From Halolamina salifodinae (GTDB lineage: Archaea; Halobacteriota; Halobacteria; Halobacteriales; Haloferacaceae): 64,000 nt of DNA. A program made the position numbers and the translations under genes. The stretch lies in assembly GCF_017874235.1 (NCBI RefSeq), contig NZ_JAGGLC010000003.1:372001-436000 (forward strand), written 5' to 3'. A model generated the notes under the pieces. The model saw only the letters and a program-made list of their open reading frames with translations, searched no databases and had not been told where the DNA came from. Shown in pieces: positions 24,957 through 34,258 of the stretch. Every line of letters starts with the position of its first letter. Position 1 is the stretch's first letter.

Positions 24957-26162
24957 TCACAGGACTCCGTCTTCTTGCAGTGCCGCGATCCGTTCCTCGC
25001 TGTACCCCAACTCCGCCAGCACCTCGTCGGTGTGCTCGCCCAGCAGGGGCGGGTGACGGCGAGCAGTCGCCGCGTACTCCCGGAACTGCATCGGCGACCC
25101 CGGTAGCTGAACCTCGCCAGCGGTGGGGTGTGAGACCTCCTGCAGCATCCCACGGGCGTCGACCTGCGGGTCGTCGAACGCCTCCAGCACGTTCCGGATC
25201 CGGCCGACCGGCACGTCGTTTTCCCGGAGCAGATCAACCACCTCGTCCACCGTGCTGTCGGTGAACGTGTCGGTGAGGATCGCTTCCAGTGCCTCCCGGT
25301 TCTTGACACGCTTTTCGTTGCTCTCGAAACGCGGGTCGTCGACGAGGTCGGGACGGTCGAGTGCCTCACAGAGTCGGTACCAGATCGCCTCGCTCGCACA
25401 GGCGACGACGACGTAGCCGTCGGCGGTCTCGAACGCCTGATACGGCGCGATGTTGGGGTGGCGCGAACCCATCCGTTCGGGCGCCTCGCCGGAGGCGAAC
25501 GCGTCGGTCGCCATGTAGGAGAGCCACGCCAGCAGCGAGTCGAACAGCGAGATGTCGATTCGCTCGCCGCCCTCATCAGCGAATTCGCGGCGGAACAGCG
25601 CCGCGAGGATCGATTGGGTGGCGTACATCCCGGCCGCGAGGTCGGCGACGGCGACGCCGACGCGCACTGGCGGGCGCCCCTCCTCGCCGGTGATGCTCAT
25701 CATCCCCGCCTCGGCCTGCATCATCAGGTCGTAGGCGGGGCGCTCTGCCAGCGGGCCAGTCTGTCCGTACCCCGTGATGGAGCAGAACACCAGTCCGGGG
25801 TTCTCCGCCCGCAAGGACTCGTAGTCGATCCCCCACTCCGCGGCCTTGCCGACGCGGAAGTTCTCGAGCACTACGTCCGCCTCGGCGGCGAGGTCCCGGA
25901 ACGTCTCCCGTCCCGCCTCGGTGGCCATGTTGATCGTGATCGAGCGCTTGTTGCGGTTGATGCTGGCGTAGTAGGAACCGGCGCCCTCGCCGAAACTCGG
26001 CGGCGTCCAGCCGCGGGTCTGGTCGCCCACGTCCGGGCGTTCGACCTTGATCACGTCGGCGCCGAGGTCACCCAACTGCATCCCGCAGAACGGGCCGGCG
26101 AGCACGCGCGAGGCGTCGAGTACGGTCACGCCGTCGAGCGGGCCGGTCTGGTCGTCGGTCAT
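24957..26162 (-). CDS. CaiB/BaiF class III CoA transferase
   Basis: A 401-residue class III CoA transferase. Landmarks are VLDASRVLAGPFCGMQLGDLGADVIKVE, GSYYASINRNKRSITINM and the catalytic aspartate region PAYDLMMQAEAGMMSITG. It moves CoA from an acyl-CoA donor to a carboxylate without a covalent phosphate intermediate. The acceptor is unknown. The ATG at 26162 starts MTDDQTGPLDG, the normal start for the family; the longer frame upstream is rejected. Confidence 0.92.
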   Translation of the reverse strand: MTDDQTGPLDGVTVLDASRVLAGPFCGMQLGDLGADVIKVERPDVGDQTRGWTPPSFGEGAGSYYASINRNKRSITINMATEAGRETFRDLAAEADVVLENFRVGKAAEWGIDYESLRAENPGLVFCSITGYGQTGPLAERPAYDLMMQAEAGMMSITGEEGRPPVRVGVAVADLAAGMYATQSILAALFRREFADEGGERIDISLFDSLLAWLSYMATDAFASGEAPERMGSRHPNIAPYQAFETADGYVVVACASEAIWYRLCEALDRPDLVDDPRFESNEKRVKNREALEAILTDTFTDSTVDEVVDLLRENDVPVGRIRNVLEAFDDPQVDARGMLQEVSHPTAGEVQLPGSPMQFREYAATARRHPPLLGEHTDEVLAELGYSEERIAALQEDGVL

Positions 26163-26227
26163 GCACCGACCCCGGCGGGCCAGCGTCTTAGTGGTTCCCA
26201 CGCGGGACGCTCGATCACCGCTCCCGC

Positions 26228-27499
26228 TCACCCACCGTCGATGGGCCGCGCCGCCGTCGACGCCGGTAGGAACAGGAGGTGGTCGAACGACGCCGGAAGA
26301 TTCGTCCGGGCGTACCCTTCCTCAGCGTCAGCCTTCGGATCGAACACCGAGCCCACGTAGCGCGTCCGACGTTCCGTGGCGAGCCACGGTTCGAGTCGCC
26401 CGTCTACGGCTGCTGCGCGGAGGTCAAGCAGGTACGGCGCCCCATCGACTGCCGCGAACGTCGCTGACGCGCTCTCTTCGATGGGTGTACCCACCGAGAA
26501 CGTCTCCACCTCGCCGCTCCCGGCGCCGGCAGCGCGGAACGACCCGCGAGCGAAGTCGAACCCGACGGGCCGGTAGTCGTCGCCGAGTTCGCGGTCCAGC
26601 CGCTCGCCCATCGTCGTCGCGTCGGCCCACGGCGTGCCGTCGTCGAACGTCCCCCGCTGGACGTGGCCGTCGTGGGCCCAGAGCGCGACGCCAGCCCCGG
26701 CGTCCTGCGCCAGCGTCCAGCGCGCGTTCTCCGCCATGAACCGGTCGCGGGCCGCCATCCCCGCCTCGTGCGGCCCGGGCTGTTCGTGTCTGACTCGTGC
26801 CCACTCGCAGGCCTGTTCGACCACGCGACAGAGGTGCCGCGCGGTTTCCCACGAGACGGGCGTCGATGTCGTCTCGGCGTTGTCGCGCGTCGCCGCCACG
26901 TGGTCGGTGAGCGTCTCGGCGGCCGCGGCTACCGCGTCGAGCGCCTGCGCTCGCTCGTGTGGGCCGTCCGGAACTGTGGCGTCGGCGACGGTGCGGAGCG
27001 CCTCGCTGTCGAGGATCCTGTGGTCGACTGCCTCGAAATACGGCCGGAGCGGCGCCGCGGGTGCCGACGGCGTGGAGAGGTCGACGCCCCGGATCCGAAC
27101 ACGGTCGCTGGAGGACCGCTCATCGTTGAACGTCCGGAGCCACGCCAACAACTTCCCCACGGACTCGGTTTGCCACTGCCACATCTCCAGATCCGCGAGC
27201 GCCGAGGCGGGGGCGTTGGATCCAAAGTCGCGGACGAACGAATCAAGCGCCGTCGCTGCCGCCGCGTCGGCCTCGAACGCCACAGTCCGGTAGCCGTGCT
27301 CGGCGACTAGCGTCTTGATCAGCCGCGCTTTGTGGCGGAAACACTCCCGCGTCCCGTGGGTCGCCTCGCCGAGGCCGATGATCCGGGCCTCGTCAGGCGC
27401 CAGCGAGTGCGTCGGCGGGTCGTCGACGCCGGAACCGGCCGCCGGTATCAAGGTCGCGTGCTCGCTGATCGCCGCGAGTCGATCGGGTGGCGGGCACAT
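26228..27499 (-). CDS. Erythromycin esterase-family protein
   Basis: A 423-residue protein of the erythromycin esterase/succinoglycan synthesis family. The hallmark GLGEATHGT lies at 42-50, with the further motifs FEADAAAA and WAHDGHVQRG that contribute active-site residues. Macrolide esterases of this family use a Glu/His-based hydrolysis, but most archaeal members have unknown substrates, so antibiotic resistance should not be assumed. It lies upstream of the CoA transferase on the same strand, 65 bases away. Confidence 0.88.
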   Translation of the reverse strand: MCPPPDRLAAISEHATLIPAAGSGVDDPPTHSLAPDEARIIGLGEATHGTRECFRHKARLIKTLVAEHGYRTVAFEADAAAATALDSFVRDFGSNAPASALADLEMWQWQTESVGKLLAWLRTFNDERSSSDRVRIRGVDLSTPSAPAAPLRPYFEAVDHRILDSEALRTVADATVPDGPHERAQALDAVAAAAETLTDHVAATRDNAETTSTPVSWETARHLCRVVEQACEWARVRHEQPGPHEAGMAARDRFMAENARWTLAQDAGAGVALWAHDGHVQRGTFDDGTPWADATTMGERLDRELGDDYRPVGFDFARGSFRAAGAGSGEVETFSVGTPIEESASATFAAVDGAPYLLDLRAAAVDGRLEPWLATERRTRYVGSVFDPKADAEEGYARTNLPASFDHLLFLPASTAARPIDGG

Positions 27500-27594
27500 G
27501 TGGGTAGGCTGTCGCTCCGGTGTGAAGAACGCTCCCAGTTCGGTTCACATACCGTGCGAACTTTTACCAATATGGAACGCATCAACATCACCCG

Positions 27595-27705
27595 ATGGTC
27601 GGGCCACAGTTCGCCTGTCAGGAGTGTGCTCGAACGGTGAGTAACCTCTCGTACCGGGCCGTCTGCCCGGACTGTGGCGGCGAACTCGGGCGCCAACGGG
27701 CCTGA
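27595..27705 (+). CDS. Small zinc-ribbon (rubrerythrin-like) protein
   Basis: A 36-residue open frame starting at ATG 27595. It has two zinc knuckles, C8-x2-C11 (ACQECA) and C24-P-D-C27-G-G, a pattern widespread in haloarchaeal mini-proteins sometimes called rubrerythrin-like zinc ribbons. TTTTACCAATAT about 25-35 bases upstream is a plausible TATA region. Roles of such proteins are mostly unknown; some affect stress or biofilm behaviour in Haloferax. Confidence 0.72.
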   Translation: MVGPQFACQECARTVSNLSYRAVCPDCGGELGRQRA

Positions 27706-27994
27706 CCGGCCGCTCTCGCGGAGGTGTGCTGACTCACCGACGGGCGCGGCGCTCGTCGACGCCGGACGCTCCGGAAAACGAGGCGACCGCGTTCAGAACA
27801 GTTTCAGGTTTTCACGGAACCCTTGTCGGCCTGTTCGATGCCGAACTCCGTCCCTGGCTCCCCCCAGATCGGGCCGCCGATGTCCTCGAGGAGGAAGCAT
27901 TTCTCGAGAGAACTGTGGGTGAAATATTCCCGCGGATGGTGGCTCGTGTGAACACGTAACAACACTCAAGTGGGCTCCCAGCCACTCTCGCGTC
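27706..27994. other. 289-base region with possible relic reading frame
   Basis: A GTG-started frame at 27726-27959 (77 codons) would encode an amphipathic C-terminus (LVGLFDAELRPWLPPDRAADVLEEEAFLERTVGEIFP), but its third-position GC is clearly lower than in neighbouring genes. It may be a decayed or foreign gene, or noncoding. The stretch just before 27995 (GTGTGAACACG, ACAACACTCAAG) is AT-richer and probably carries the promoter of the regulator gene. Confidence 0.35.
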
Positions 27995-28684
27995 GTGTAC
28001 CGCGCGAAGATATATCTCAGACTTGACGCCAACTGTGTCCTGAGTCGGGTAACCGACGAGTGGGACATCTCCTTCCCGGTCAGTACTGAGGAGGTCATCG
28101 GCGGCGACCAGGTGCGGTTCGTCCTCGACGCTGGCGACCGGATCGACGAGATCGCGACGGCACTTTCGGCGTCGGCGGAAGTGGTCGATCTCGATCGCGT
28201 CGAGGAGGGGCGTCTCGCCGTCACCAAGCATGCCTGTGGTGCGCTCCCGATCATCCGCGAGAACCACGGGATGCTACAGGGCCGGGACCGCGTCAGTGGC
28301 GACCAGCGCGTGTTCGACGTGGTAGTCTACCGCCGCGCGGACCTCCGCAATATGATGGAGGAGCTATCGGCGATCAGCACGGTCCGACTGGGACGGCTCT
28401 CGCCGTACCTCGAACCCGACAGCATGCTCTCGGAGCGCCAGTCGGAGGTCGTCACGACAGCACTCGAACGGGGGTACTACGAGTGGCCCCGCGAGGTTGA
28501 CGCCGAAACCCTGGCCGAGGAGTTGGATATCGCCCACTCGACGTTCCTCGAACACCTTCGAAAGGCCGAGCGTGCCCTTCTCGAAGACGCACTCAGCCGC
28601 GGCGACCGCAGCGGCGTCCCCGGCCCGGATGAGGCGGCGTTCATGCGTGAGTCCGACCCGGCCCCCGGTCCATCGAGAACTTAA
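27995..28684 (+). CDS. HTH_10 (Bat/bacterio-opsin activator-type) transcription regulator
   Basis: A 229-residue regulator with a GTG start. The C-terminal HTH_10 domain (about 145-200) is recognisable: LSERQSEVVTTALERGYYEWPREVDAETLAEELDIAHSTFLEHLRKAERALL. The N-terminal half is a ligand-sensing beta-rich domain as in other haloarchaeal Bat-like regulators. It ends 57 bases before the ABC transporter operon on the same strand, so it is the likely regulator of that operon; the inducer is probably the transported compound (inference). Confidence 0.9.
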   Translation: MYRAKIYLRLDANCVLSRVTDEWDISFPVSTEEVIGGDQVRFVLDAGDRIDEIATALSASAEVVDLDRVEEGRLAVTKHACGALPIIRENHGMLQGRDRVSGDQRVFDVVVYRRADLRNMMEELSAISTVRLGRLSPYLEPDSMLSERQSEVVTTALERGYYEWPREVDAETLAEELDIAHSTFLEHLRKAERALLEDALSRGDRSGVPGPDEAAFMRESDPAPGPSRT

Positions 28685-28735
28685 AGAGCCGACGAGTGTA
28701 GGCGGGAAGGCCAACCATCCGAAACTATGGTGATA
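28678..28735 (+). promoter_or_regulatory. Promoter and ribosome-binding site of the ABC operon
   Basis: ACTTAAAG at about 28679-28686 is a TATA-box candidate overlapping the end of the regulator gene. GGTGAT at 28730-28735 matches the 3' end of archaeal 16S rRNA and is seven bases ahead of ATG 28742, which decides the start in favour of 28742 rather than the ATG at 28727. Confidence 0.55.
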
Positions 28736-28741
28736 GAAGAC

Positions 28742-30043
28742 ATGGCACGCAAACGGTTCACACGCCGGCGGTTCGTCGGCGCCGCTGGGACGACAGCGAC
28801 GCTAGGGATCACCGGCTGCCTCGGCGGTGGCGGCGGCGGTGGAGACACGATCCGGTACCTCTCGGACCGCGGGGACTCCAGCGACGTGATCGACGAGATC
28901 ATCGCTGAGTTCGAGGGGGAATACGACTACACGGTCGACGTAACGTACACGTCCCGAGGGACGTCGACGGACGAGGAGCTCCAGCAGATGCTGGCGGCGG
29001 GCAATCCGCCGGACATCGTATTCGACACCTCGACGGACGCGTACCGCTACCAGCGAAACGGCAACCTCGCGCCGGTTTCCGACGCGGTGCAGGGGACCGG
29101 CCTCCCCGACCCGGTCAACGTCGACGGCGAGTCCTACTTCGCGCCGACCATCGTCGAACCGCTGATGGGGTGGTACCGGAACGATATCTACGAGGAGAAG
29201 CCGACCACGTTTGAGACGTGGCGCAGCGAGGCCCAGCGGGTCACCGAGGAGGAGGACGACATCGACGGCTACATCGTCCAGTCCGGCCAGACCAACAACG
29301 CCGCGACTGCCACGACCCAGTACCTCTGGCAGAACGACGTGGAGATTTACGGCGGCCCGTCCGACAACATCGAGGTCACCATCGACCAGGGCGACAACCG
29401 GAACCGAGCCGTCGAGACGTACTCGTGGCTCCAGGAGATGAGCGAGTACTCACCCACCGGCTCTGGATGGGGATGGGGCGACGGGACCCAAGCGCTTCAG
29501 CAGGAGAACGCGGCGGGGCTGATGTCCGTCGGCGGCCTCCCCATCCTGACCATCCGCGAGAACCGACCAGATCTGGTCGAGAACCTCTCGCCGACTGGGT
29601 TCCCGATTCCGGAGGGAGGCCAGCAGGACAAGTGGTGGGCCTACATGGAAGGTCACGTTGTCCGGAACGACGGCGACGCTACCGAGGGCGCCCAGGAGTT
29701 CGCGCGGTTCTTCAGCGAGTCCGACCGCTTCCTCGACTTCGTGCTGTCGGCGCCGCTGTTCCAGTGGCCGCCCACGGAGGAGGGCCTCAACAGCGACGCG
29801 GTACAGGAAAACGAGGTTCTCGCGGAGCACCAGGACGCGGTGGACCTGATTCGGGACAACTGGGACGCGTTCACCACCGTTCTCGAAACGGGGGACGGGG
29901 GGGTGCCGAACATCGTCGCCGCCGACGCGTACGGCCAGCAGATGTTCGGCCAGTCGGCCGAGCAGATGCTCGTGGGGGGACGCTCGCCCGAGGAGACCGT
30001 CGACTGGATCGCCGAAGAGCTCCGCGGCCTGCAGGAGGAGTAG
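28742..30043 (+). CDS. ABC transporter substrate-binding lipoprotein (CUT1-like)
   Basis: A 433-residue solute-binding protein. The N-terminus is a Tat signal with a lipobox: twin arginine at RRRF (8-11) and ITGC with Cys26 as the lipidated residue, typical of haloarchaeal exported proteins. A Gly-rich tether follows, then a two-lobed sugar-type binding fold (family 1). The partner genes are of the carbohydrate-uptake CUT1 type, but family 1 proteins also bind other solutes such as glycerol phosphates. First gene of a tightly spaced operon. Confidence 0.93.
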   Translation: MARKRFTRRRFVGAAGTTATLGITGCLGGGGGGGDTIRYLSDRGDSSDVIDEIIAEFEGEYDYTVDVTYTSRGTSTDEELQQMLAAGNPPDIVFDTSTDAYRYQRNGNLAPVSDAVQGTGLPDPVNVDGESYFAPTIVEPLMGWYRNDIYEEKPTTFETWRSEAQRVTEEEDDIDGYIVQSGQTNNAATATTQYLWQNDVEIYGGPSDNIEVTIDQGDNRNRAVETYSWLQEMSEYSPTGSGWGWGDGTQALQQENAAGLMSVGGLPILTIRENRPDLVENLSPTGFPIPEGGQQDKWWAYMEGHVVRNDGDATEGAQEFARFFSESDRFLDFVLSAPLFQWPPTEEGLNSDAVQENEVLAEHQDAVDLIRDNWDAFTTVLETGDGGVPNIVAADAYGQQMFGQSAEQMLVGGRSPEETVDWIAEELRGLQEE

Positions 30044-30052
30044 CGCTCCTCG

Positions 30053-30967
30053 ATGTCCGCTGTCAGTACCCTGCAGGGAAGGCTCGCTGAGTTCGACGAG
30101 AAGCGACTGCTGTTGCTCGCGACGTTCGTCCCGTTCACGCTGTTTTTCGTCCTGGTCTGGGGCGTCCCCATCGGCTACGCGCTGGGGATGAGCCTGTTCT
30201 CGGACCCGACTGGGGCCGCGGAGTTCGCCGCGTTCGCGAACTACGCGGGCGTTCTCACCTCGGAGCTGTTCAGCACCGCGCTGTTCAACAGTGTCGTCTA
30301 CGCGCTCTCCTCGACGATTCTCAGCCTGGTGCTGGGACTGGGGCTCGCGCTTGTGGTCAACCGGGAGATAACGGGCGGCAACGCCCTGCGGACGATGATG
30401 ATCTTCCCGTACCTGCTACCGACGCTGGTGGTCATCTTCATGTGGACGTTCCTGCTCGACCCCAACGTCGGCGCGGTGAACCAGTTCCTGCTGGACTACG
30501 GGCTAGTACAGGAGCCGCTGGCCTTCTTCTCGTCGACGCAGTGGGCGATGCCTGCTGTCGTCGTCGCCAGCGTCTGGAAGTACGGCTCCTTCGCCTTCTT
30601 CATCCTGCTTGCGCGCTTGCAGGCCATCGACCCGAACCTCTATGAGCGCGCCCGCGTCGAGGGGGCGTCGACGTGGCAGGCCTTCCGTGACATCACGGTC
30701 CCGCACCTGCGTGGGGCGATCCTGATCATCATCCTCGTCAGAGGGATCTGGATGTTCAACAAGTTCGACATCATCTACCTCGCGACCCGCGGTGGACCGC
30801 TCGACGCCACGACCACGCTGCCGATCATGGTGTACGAACTGGCGTTCCGGGGCTCGCCCAACTTCGGCGGGGCGACGGCGCTTGCCGGAATCATGTTCAT
30901 GCTGCTGGCGGCCGTCGCCGTCGTCTACTTCTGGGTCTTCGAGCCCGAACAGGAGGTGGCGAACTGA
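30053..30967 (+). CDS. ABC transporter permease (MalF/UgpA-like)
   Basis: A 304-residue permease with six membrane segments and the cytoplasmic EAA loop RARVEGASTWQAFRDITVPHLRG that docks on the ATPase. It is the first of two permeases of a CUT1-type importer. It starts nine bases after the binding-protein stop, and its TGA overlaps the next ATG by one base. Confidence 0.93.
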   Translation: MSAVSTLQGRLAEFDEKRLLLLATFVPFTLFFVLVWGVPIGYALGMSLFSDPTGAAEFAAFANYAGVLTSELFSTALFNSVVYALSSTILSLVLGLGLALVVNREITGGNALRTMMIFPYLLPTLVVIFMWTFLLDPNVGAVNQFLLDYGLVQEPLAFFSSTQWAMPAVVVASVWKYGSFAFFILLARLQAIDPNLYERARVEGASTWQAFRDITVPHLRGAILIIILVRGIWMFNKFDIIYLATRGGPLDATTTLPIMVYELAFRGSPNFGGATALAGIMFMLLAAVAVVYFWVFEPEQEVAN

Positions 30968-31842
30968 TGCTGGGACTCGGAAAAGGCCCGGCCGGGAAGT
31001 ACGTCAGTCAACGCACGCAGGAACGGGTGCGTCGGGTATCGGTCATCCTCACCGCGCTGCTGGTGGCTATCTTCGTCAGCATCCCGGTGTACGTGATGAT
31101 CGCCATCGCGTTCCAGCCCGCGACCACGACGTTCCGTGGCGGCACGGTGAACCTGCTGTTCGACTCGTTCACGTTCGAGAACTTCGTGTTGCTGTTCACT
31201 GACACCGGCACGCCACGCTACCTGTTCAACAGCCTCATCGTCACGGCGTCGTCGACGCTGCTGGCGACGGCGCTGTCAGTGGCGGCGGGCTACGGGCTGA
31301 CCCGCTTCGAGTTCCGCGGGAAGACGATGGCCGCACGCGCGGTGCTGTTCGCGTACATGTTCAGCCCCATCGTGCTCGCCATCCCGCTGTACGTCATCTT
31401 CTTCACGCTGGGACTGCTCGACAGCTACTTCGCGCTCACGCTGGCGCTGACGGGTATCTCCGCGCCGTTCGGTATCTGGCTGATGTGGCAGTACTTCCAG
31501 ACGGTACCCATCGCACTCGAGGAGTCGGCGTGGATCCGCGGCGCGAGCCGAACCCGGACGCTCTGGGAGGTGGTCCTCCCGGTCGCGCGACCCGGCACCA
31601 TCGCGACCGCGATATTCTCCTTTTCGGTCGCGTGGAACGACTTCACGATGGCCCGCGTGGTGATGAGTCAGGACGAGATGTACCCCATCACCGTCGGCGC
31701 CAGCCTGTTCCTCGACCGGGTGACCATCGGCTGGTCCGAAACCATGGCGGCAGCGGTGCTGATGTCGCTACCGCCGTTCGCGATAGCACTGTTCCTCCAG
31801 AACTACCTGCTGCAGGGCTTCAACGTCGGAGGCCTCGAATAA
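30967..31842 (+). CDS. ABC transporter permease (MalG/UgpE-like)
   Basis: A 291-residue permease with six membrane segments. The EAA loop is EESAWIRGASRTRTLWEVVLPVARPG. It pairs with the upstream permease to form the channel. It overlaps the previous gene by one base, and the ATPase gene follows after two bases. Confidence 0.93.
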   Translation: MLGLGKGPAGKYVSQRTQERVRRVSVILTALLVAIFVSIPVYVMIAIAFQPATTTFRGGTVNLLFDSFTFENFVLLFTDTGTPRYLFNSLIVTASSTLLATALSVAAGYGLTRFEFRGKTMAARAVLFAYMFSPIVLAIPLYVIFFTLGLLDSYFALTLALTGISAPFGIWLMWQYFQTVPIALEESAWIRGASRTRTLWEVVLPVARPGTIATAIFSFSVAWNDFTMARVVMSQDEMYPITVGASLFLDRVTIGWSETMAAAVLMSLPPFAIALFLQNYLLQGFNVGGLE

Positions 31843-31844
31843 CT

Positions 31845-32978
31845 ATGGCACGACCGATACGACTCGACACCGTCTGTAAGGAGTACCACACCGCCGGCAC
31901 GACCCACGTGGCCGTCGACGACCTCTCGCTGGAGATTCCGGAGGGGTCGTTCACAACCATCGTCGGCCCGTCCGGCTGCGGGAAGACCACCACGTTGCGG
32001 ATGATCGCCGGCCTGGAGACGCCCACCTCGGGCACCATCCACTTCGGCGACCGCGACGTGACCGAGGTGCGCCCGCAGGACCGCAACGCCGCGATGGTGT
32101 TTCAGAGCATCGCACTCTACCCCCACATGACCGTGCGGGAGAACATCGCCTACGGGCTGAAAGTTGCCGGCGTCCCCAAGGCCGAGCGCGACGCCGCCGT
32201 CGACGAGGCCGCAGAGACGCTCCAGATCACCGAGCAGTTGGACAAGATGCCCGCCGAACTCTCCGGCGGCCAGCAACAGCGGGTTGCACTGGGCAGCGCG
32301 TTCGTTCAGGACCCCGACGTGCTCCTGCTCGACGAGCCGATGTCCGACCTCGACGCAAAACTCAAGGCCGAACTCCGGGTCGAAGTCCAGCGTCTCCACA
32401 AGGAGATGGACGCAACGATGGTGTACGTCACACACGACCAGACGGAGGCAATGACGATGAGCGACCACGTGCTCCTGCTGGAGGAGGGTCGCCTCGCGCA
32501 GTTCGCGCCGCCGGGGGACCTGTTCGACCGCCCGGTTTCCCAGTACGTCGCGGAGTTCATCGGCACGCCCTCGACCAACACGCTGCCCGCAACCGTCGAG
32601 GCCGCCGACGACGGCCCGACTATCGTCGGCGAGCAGTTCGAGATTCCGGCACCCGAGGACCGGTTCGCCGACCGCATCGGCGACTCGGTAACTGTCGGCA
32701 TCCGGCCGCAGTATCTCTCGCCCGACGAGGGTGACCACCGAATCCGGGTCATCGTGAACGTGGTCGAACAGCTCGGCACCGAGTTCGTCGTCCACGGCAC
32801 GAGCGTCAACGGCGCGCACGTCAACGTCGTCGACGAGAGCGTCGACGGCGCCGGCCCGGACGACGAACTTTCGGTTGGCTTCGAGGCCGCCGACGCGTTC
32901 GTGTTCGACGAACACGGCGAAACCATCTGTCACGGCGACGCGCTCGTCGCCGCCCGTTCTGCCTCTCCCTCCCAATGA
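31845..32978 (+). CDS. ABC transporter ATPase (UgpC/MalK-like)
   Basis: A 377-residue ATPase. Walker A is GPSGCGKTT (41-49), signature [12 protein letters not shown], Walker B VLLLDEPMSDLD and the H-loop VTHDQTEA. A C-terminal MalK-like regulatory/TOBE domain (about 240-377) follows. In the signature motif RVALGSAF replaces the commoner RVALARAL, a small but visible change. Its stop overlaps the CoA-transferase start by four bases (ATGA), linking uptake and metabolism. Confidence 0.93.
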   Translation: MARPIRLDTVCKEYHTAGTTHVAVDDLSLEIPEGSFTTIVGPSGCGKTTTLRMIAGLETPTSGTIHFGDRDVTEVRPQDRNAAMVFQSIALYPHMTVRENIAYGLKVAGVPKAERDAAVDEAAETLQITEQLDKMPAELSGGQQQRVALGSAFVQDPDVLLLDEPMSDLDAKLKAELRVEVQRLHKEMDATMVYVTHDQTEAMTMSDHVLLLEEGRLAQFAPPGDLFDRPVSQYVAEFIGTPSTNTLPATVEAADDGPTIVGEQFEIPAPEDRFADRIGDSVTVGIRPQYLSPDEGDHRIRVIVNVVEQLGTEFVVHGTSVNGAHVNVVDESVDGAGPDDELSVGFEAADAFVFDEHGETICHGDALVAARSASPSQ

Positions 32979-34258
32979 CGCGACACGACGATTCGAGCGA
33001 CGACGCAGAGTACGGATCCGATCGACGCCCGCGAACTGACGGCGGCAACCGCGTCGCCCCGGACCTGCTCTCAGGCGCCGAGGGGCGACCGCTCTCGGAC
33101 GTGACGGTTCTGGAGTTGGGCCACATCATCGCCGGCCCGTTCTGCTCGATGCTGTTGGCGGACCTCGGTGCCGAGGTGATCAAGGTGGAACACCCGAAGG
33201 GCGGCGACGCCGTCCGGGACTCCTCGGAAGTCGGCAACAGTTCGTTCAACTACGTCAACCGCAACAAACTCGGGATTACTCTCGACCTGAAGTCCGACGA
33301 GGGCAACGCGGTGTTCGAGGACTTGGTCGAGGAAGCGGACGTACTGATCGAGAACTTCGCGGCCGGCACGGCCGACCGCCTCGGCGTCGGCTACGACGAC
33401 CTGAAGCCGGTCAACGAGGAACTGGTGTACTGCTCCATCAAGGGGTTCAACGAGGGCCCCTACGAGGATTACCCGGCGCTCGATCCCGTCGCCGAGGCGC
33501 TCTCGGGCGTGATGAGCGTCACGGGCCACCCCGGCCAGCCGCCGGTCCGCTGTGGGACCAGCCTCGCGGACATGGCGGCGTCACTGTACGGCGCCATCTC
33601 CGTACTCGGCGGCGTGCGCCAGCGCGACGCCAGCGGCGAGGGACAGCACGTCACCGTCCCGCTGTACGAGAGCACCGTCTCGCTGATGGGCTACTGGCTG
33701 GCGTACTCCCAGACAGCCGGCGAAGCGGCCGAACCCATCGGCGCTGGCCACCCCAACTGGGCGCCGTACAACGCCTACCAGTCCGCCGACGGCGAGTGGG
33801 TGTTCGTCGGCCCGTCCTCGCAGGCCCAGTGGGAGGCACTCTGTGAAGCCCTCGAAGCCGACCTCCACGAGGACGAGCGCTTCGCGACCCTCGACGACCG
33901 TCGCGAGCACCGCGAGGCACTCGACGAGGGCGTTGGCGCGGCCTGCGAGCAGTTCGAAGCTGAAGAGCTCATCGCCCGCCTGCGGGACGCCGGCGTTCCA
34001 GTCGCCCCCGTCAACGACACGCAGGATGTCGTCGACGACCCGCACCTCCGGCAGACCGACGCGCTCGGGACCATCCGCGCGACGGAGGGCGACGGCGGCG
34101 ACATCGACGTGCCGCGCTACCCCGCTCGCTCGACCGGGTTCGAACGCGTCGAGAACACGGACCCGCCCGAACTCGGCGAGGACACCGACGCCGTGCTGGA
34201 AGCGCTGGGCTACGACGCGGAGGAGCGAAAGCGACTCCGGGAGGCCAACGCGGTATGA
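32975..34258 (+). CDS. CaiB/BaiF class III CoA transferase
   Basis: A 427-residue class III CoA transferase with VLELGHIIAGPFCSMLLADLGAEVIKVEHP, the substrate loop NSSFNYVNRNKLGITLDLK and the catalytic Asp segment PALDPVAEALSGVMSVTG. An acidic N-terminal extension of about 35 residues precedes the fold. The four-base overlaps with the ABC ATPase and with the LeuA/HMGL-family gene place it in one operon, so it probably activates the imported acid or its product to a CoA thioester. Confidence 0.92.
   Translation: MTRHDDSSDDAEYGSDRRPRTDGGNRVAPDLLSGAEGRPLSDVTVLELGHIIAGPFCSMLLADLGAEVIKVEHPKGGDAVRDSSEVGNSSFNYVNRNKLGITLDLKSDEGNAVFEDLVEEADVLIENFAAGTADRLGVGYDDLKPVNEELVYCSIKGFNEGPYEDYPALDPVAEALSGVMSVTGHPGQPPVRCGTSLADMAASLYGAISVLGGVRQRDASGEGQHVTVPLYESTVSLMGYWLAYSQTAGEAAEPIGAGHPNWAPYNAYQSADGEWVFVGPSSQAQWEALCEALEADLHEDERFATLDDRREHREALDEGVGAACEQFEAEELIARLRDAGVPVAPVNDTQDVVDDPHLRQTDALGTIRATEGDGGDIDVPRYPARSTGFERVENTDPPELGEDTDAVLEALGYDAEERKRLREANAV

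Noticed and set aside
26228-27499. Reading the erythromycin-esterase-family gene as an antibiotic-resistance gene
   Set aside because: The family is broad and most archaeal members have unknown substrates; nothing nearby suggests resistance or horizontal transfer of a resistance cassette.
27726-27959. A 77-codon plus-strand frame ahead of the Bat-type regulator
   Set aside because: Third-position GC is much lower than in neighbouring genes and no family is recognised; kept only as a possible relic.
24957-34258. The two CoA transferases as a recent gene duplication
   Set aside because: The proteins share family motifs but differ widely outside them, and their flanking genes are unrelated.
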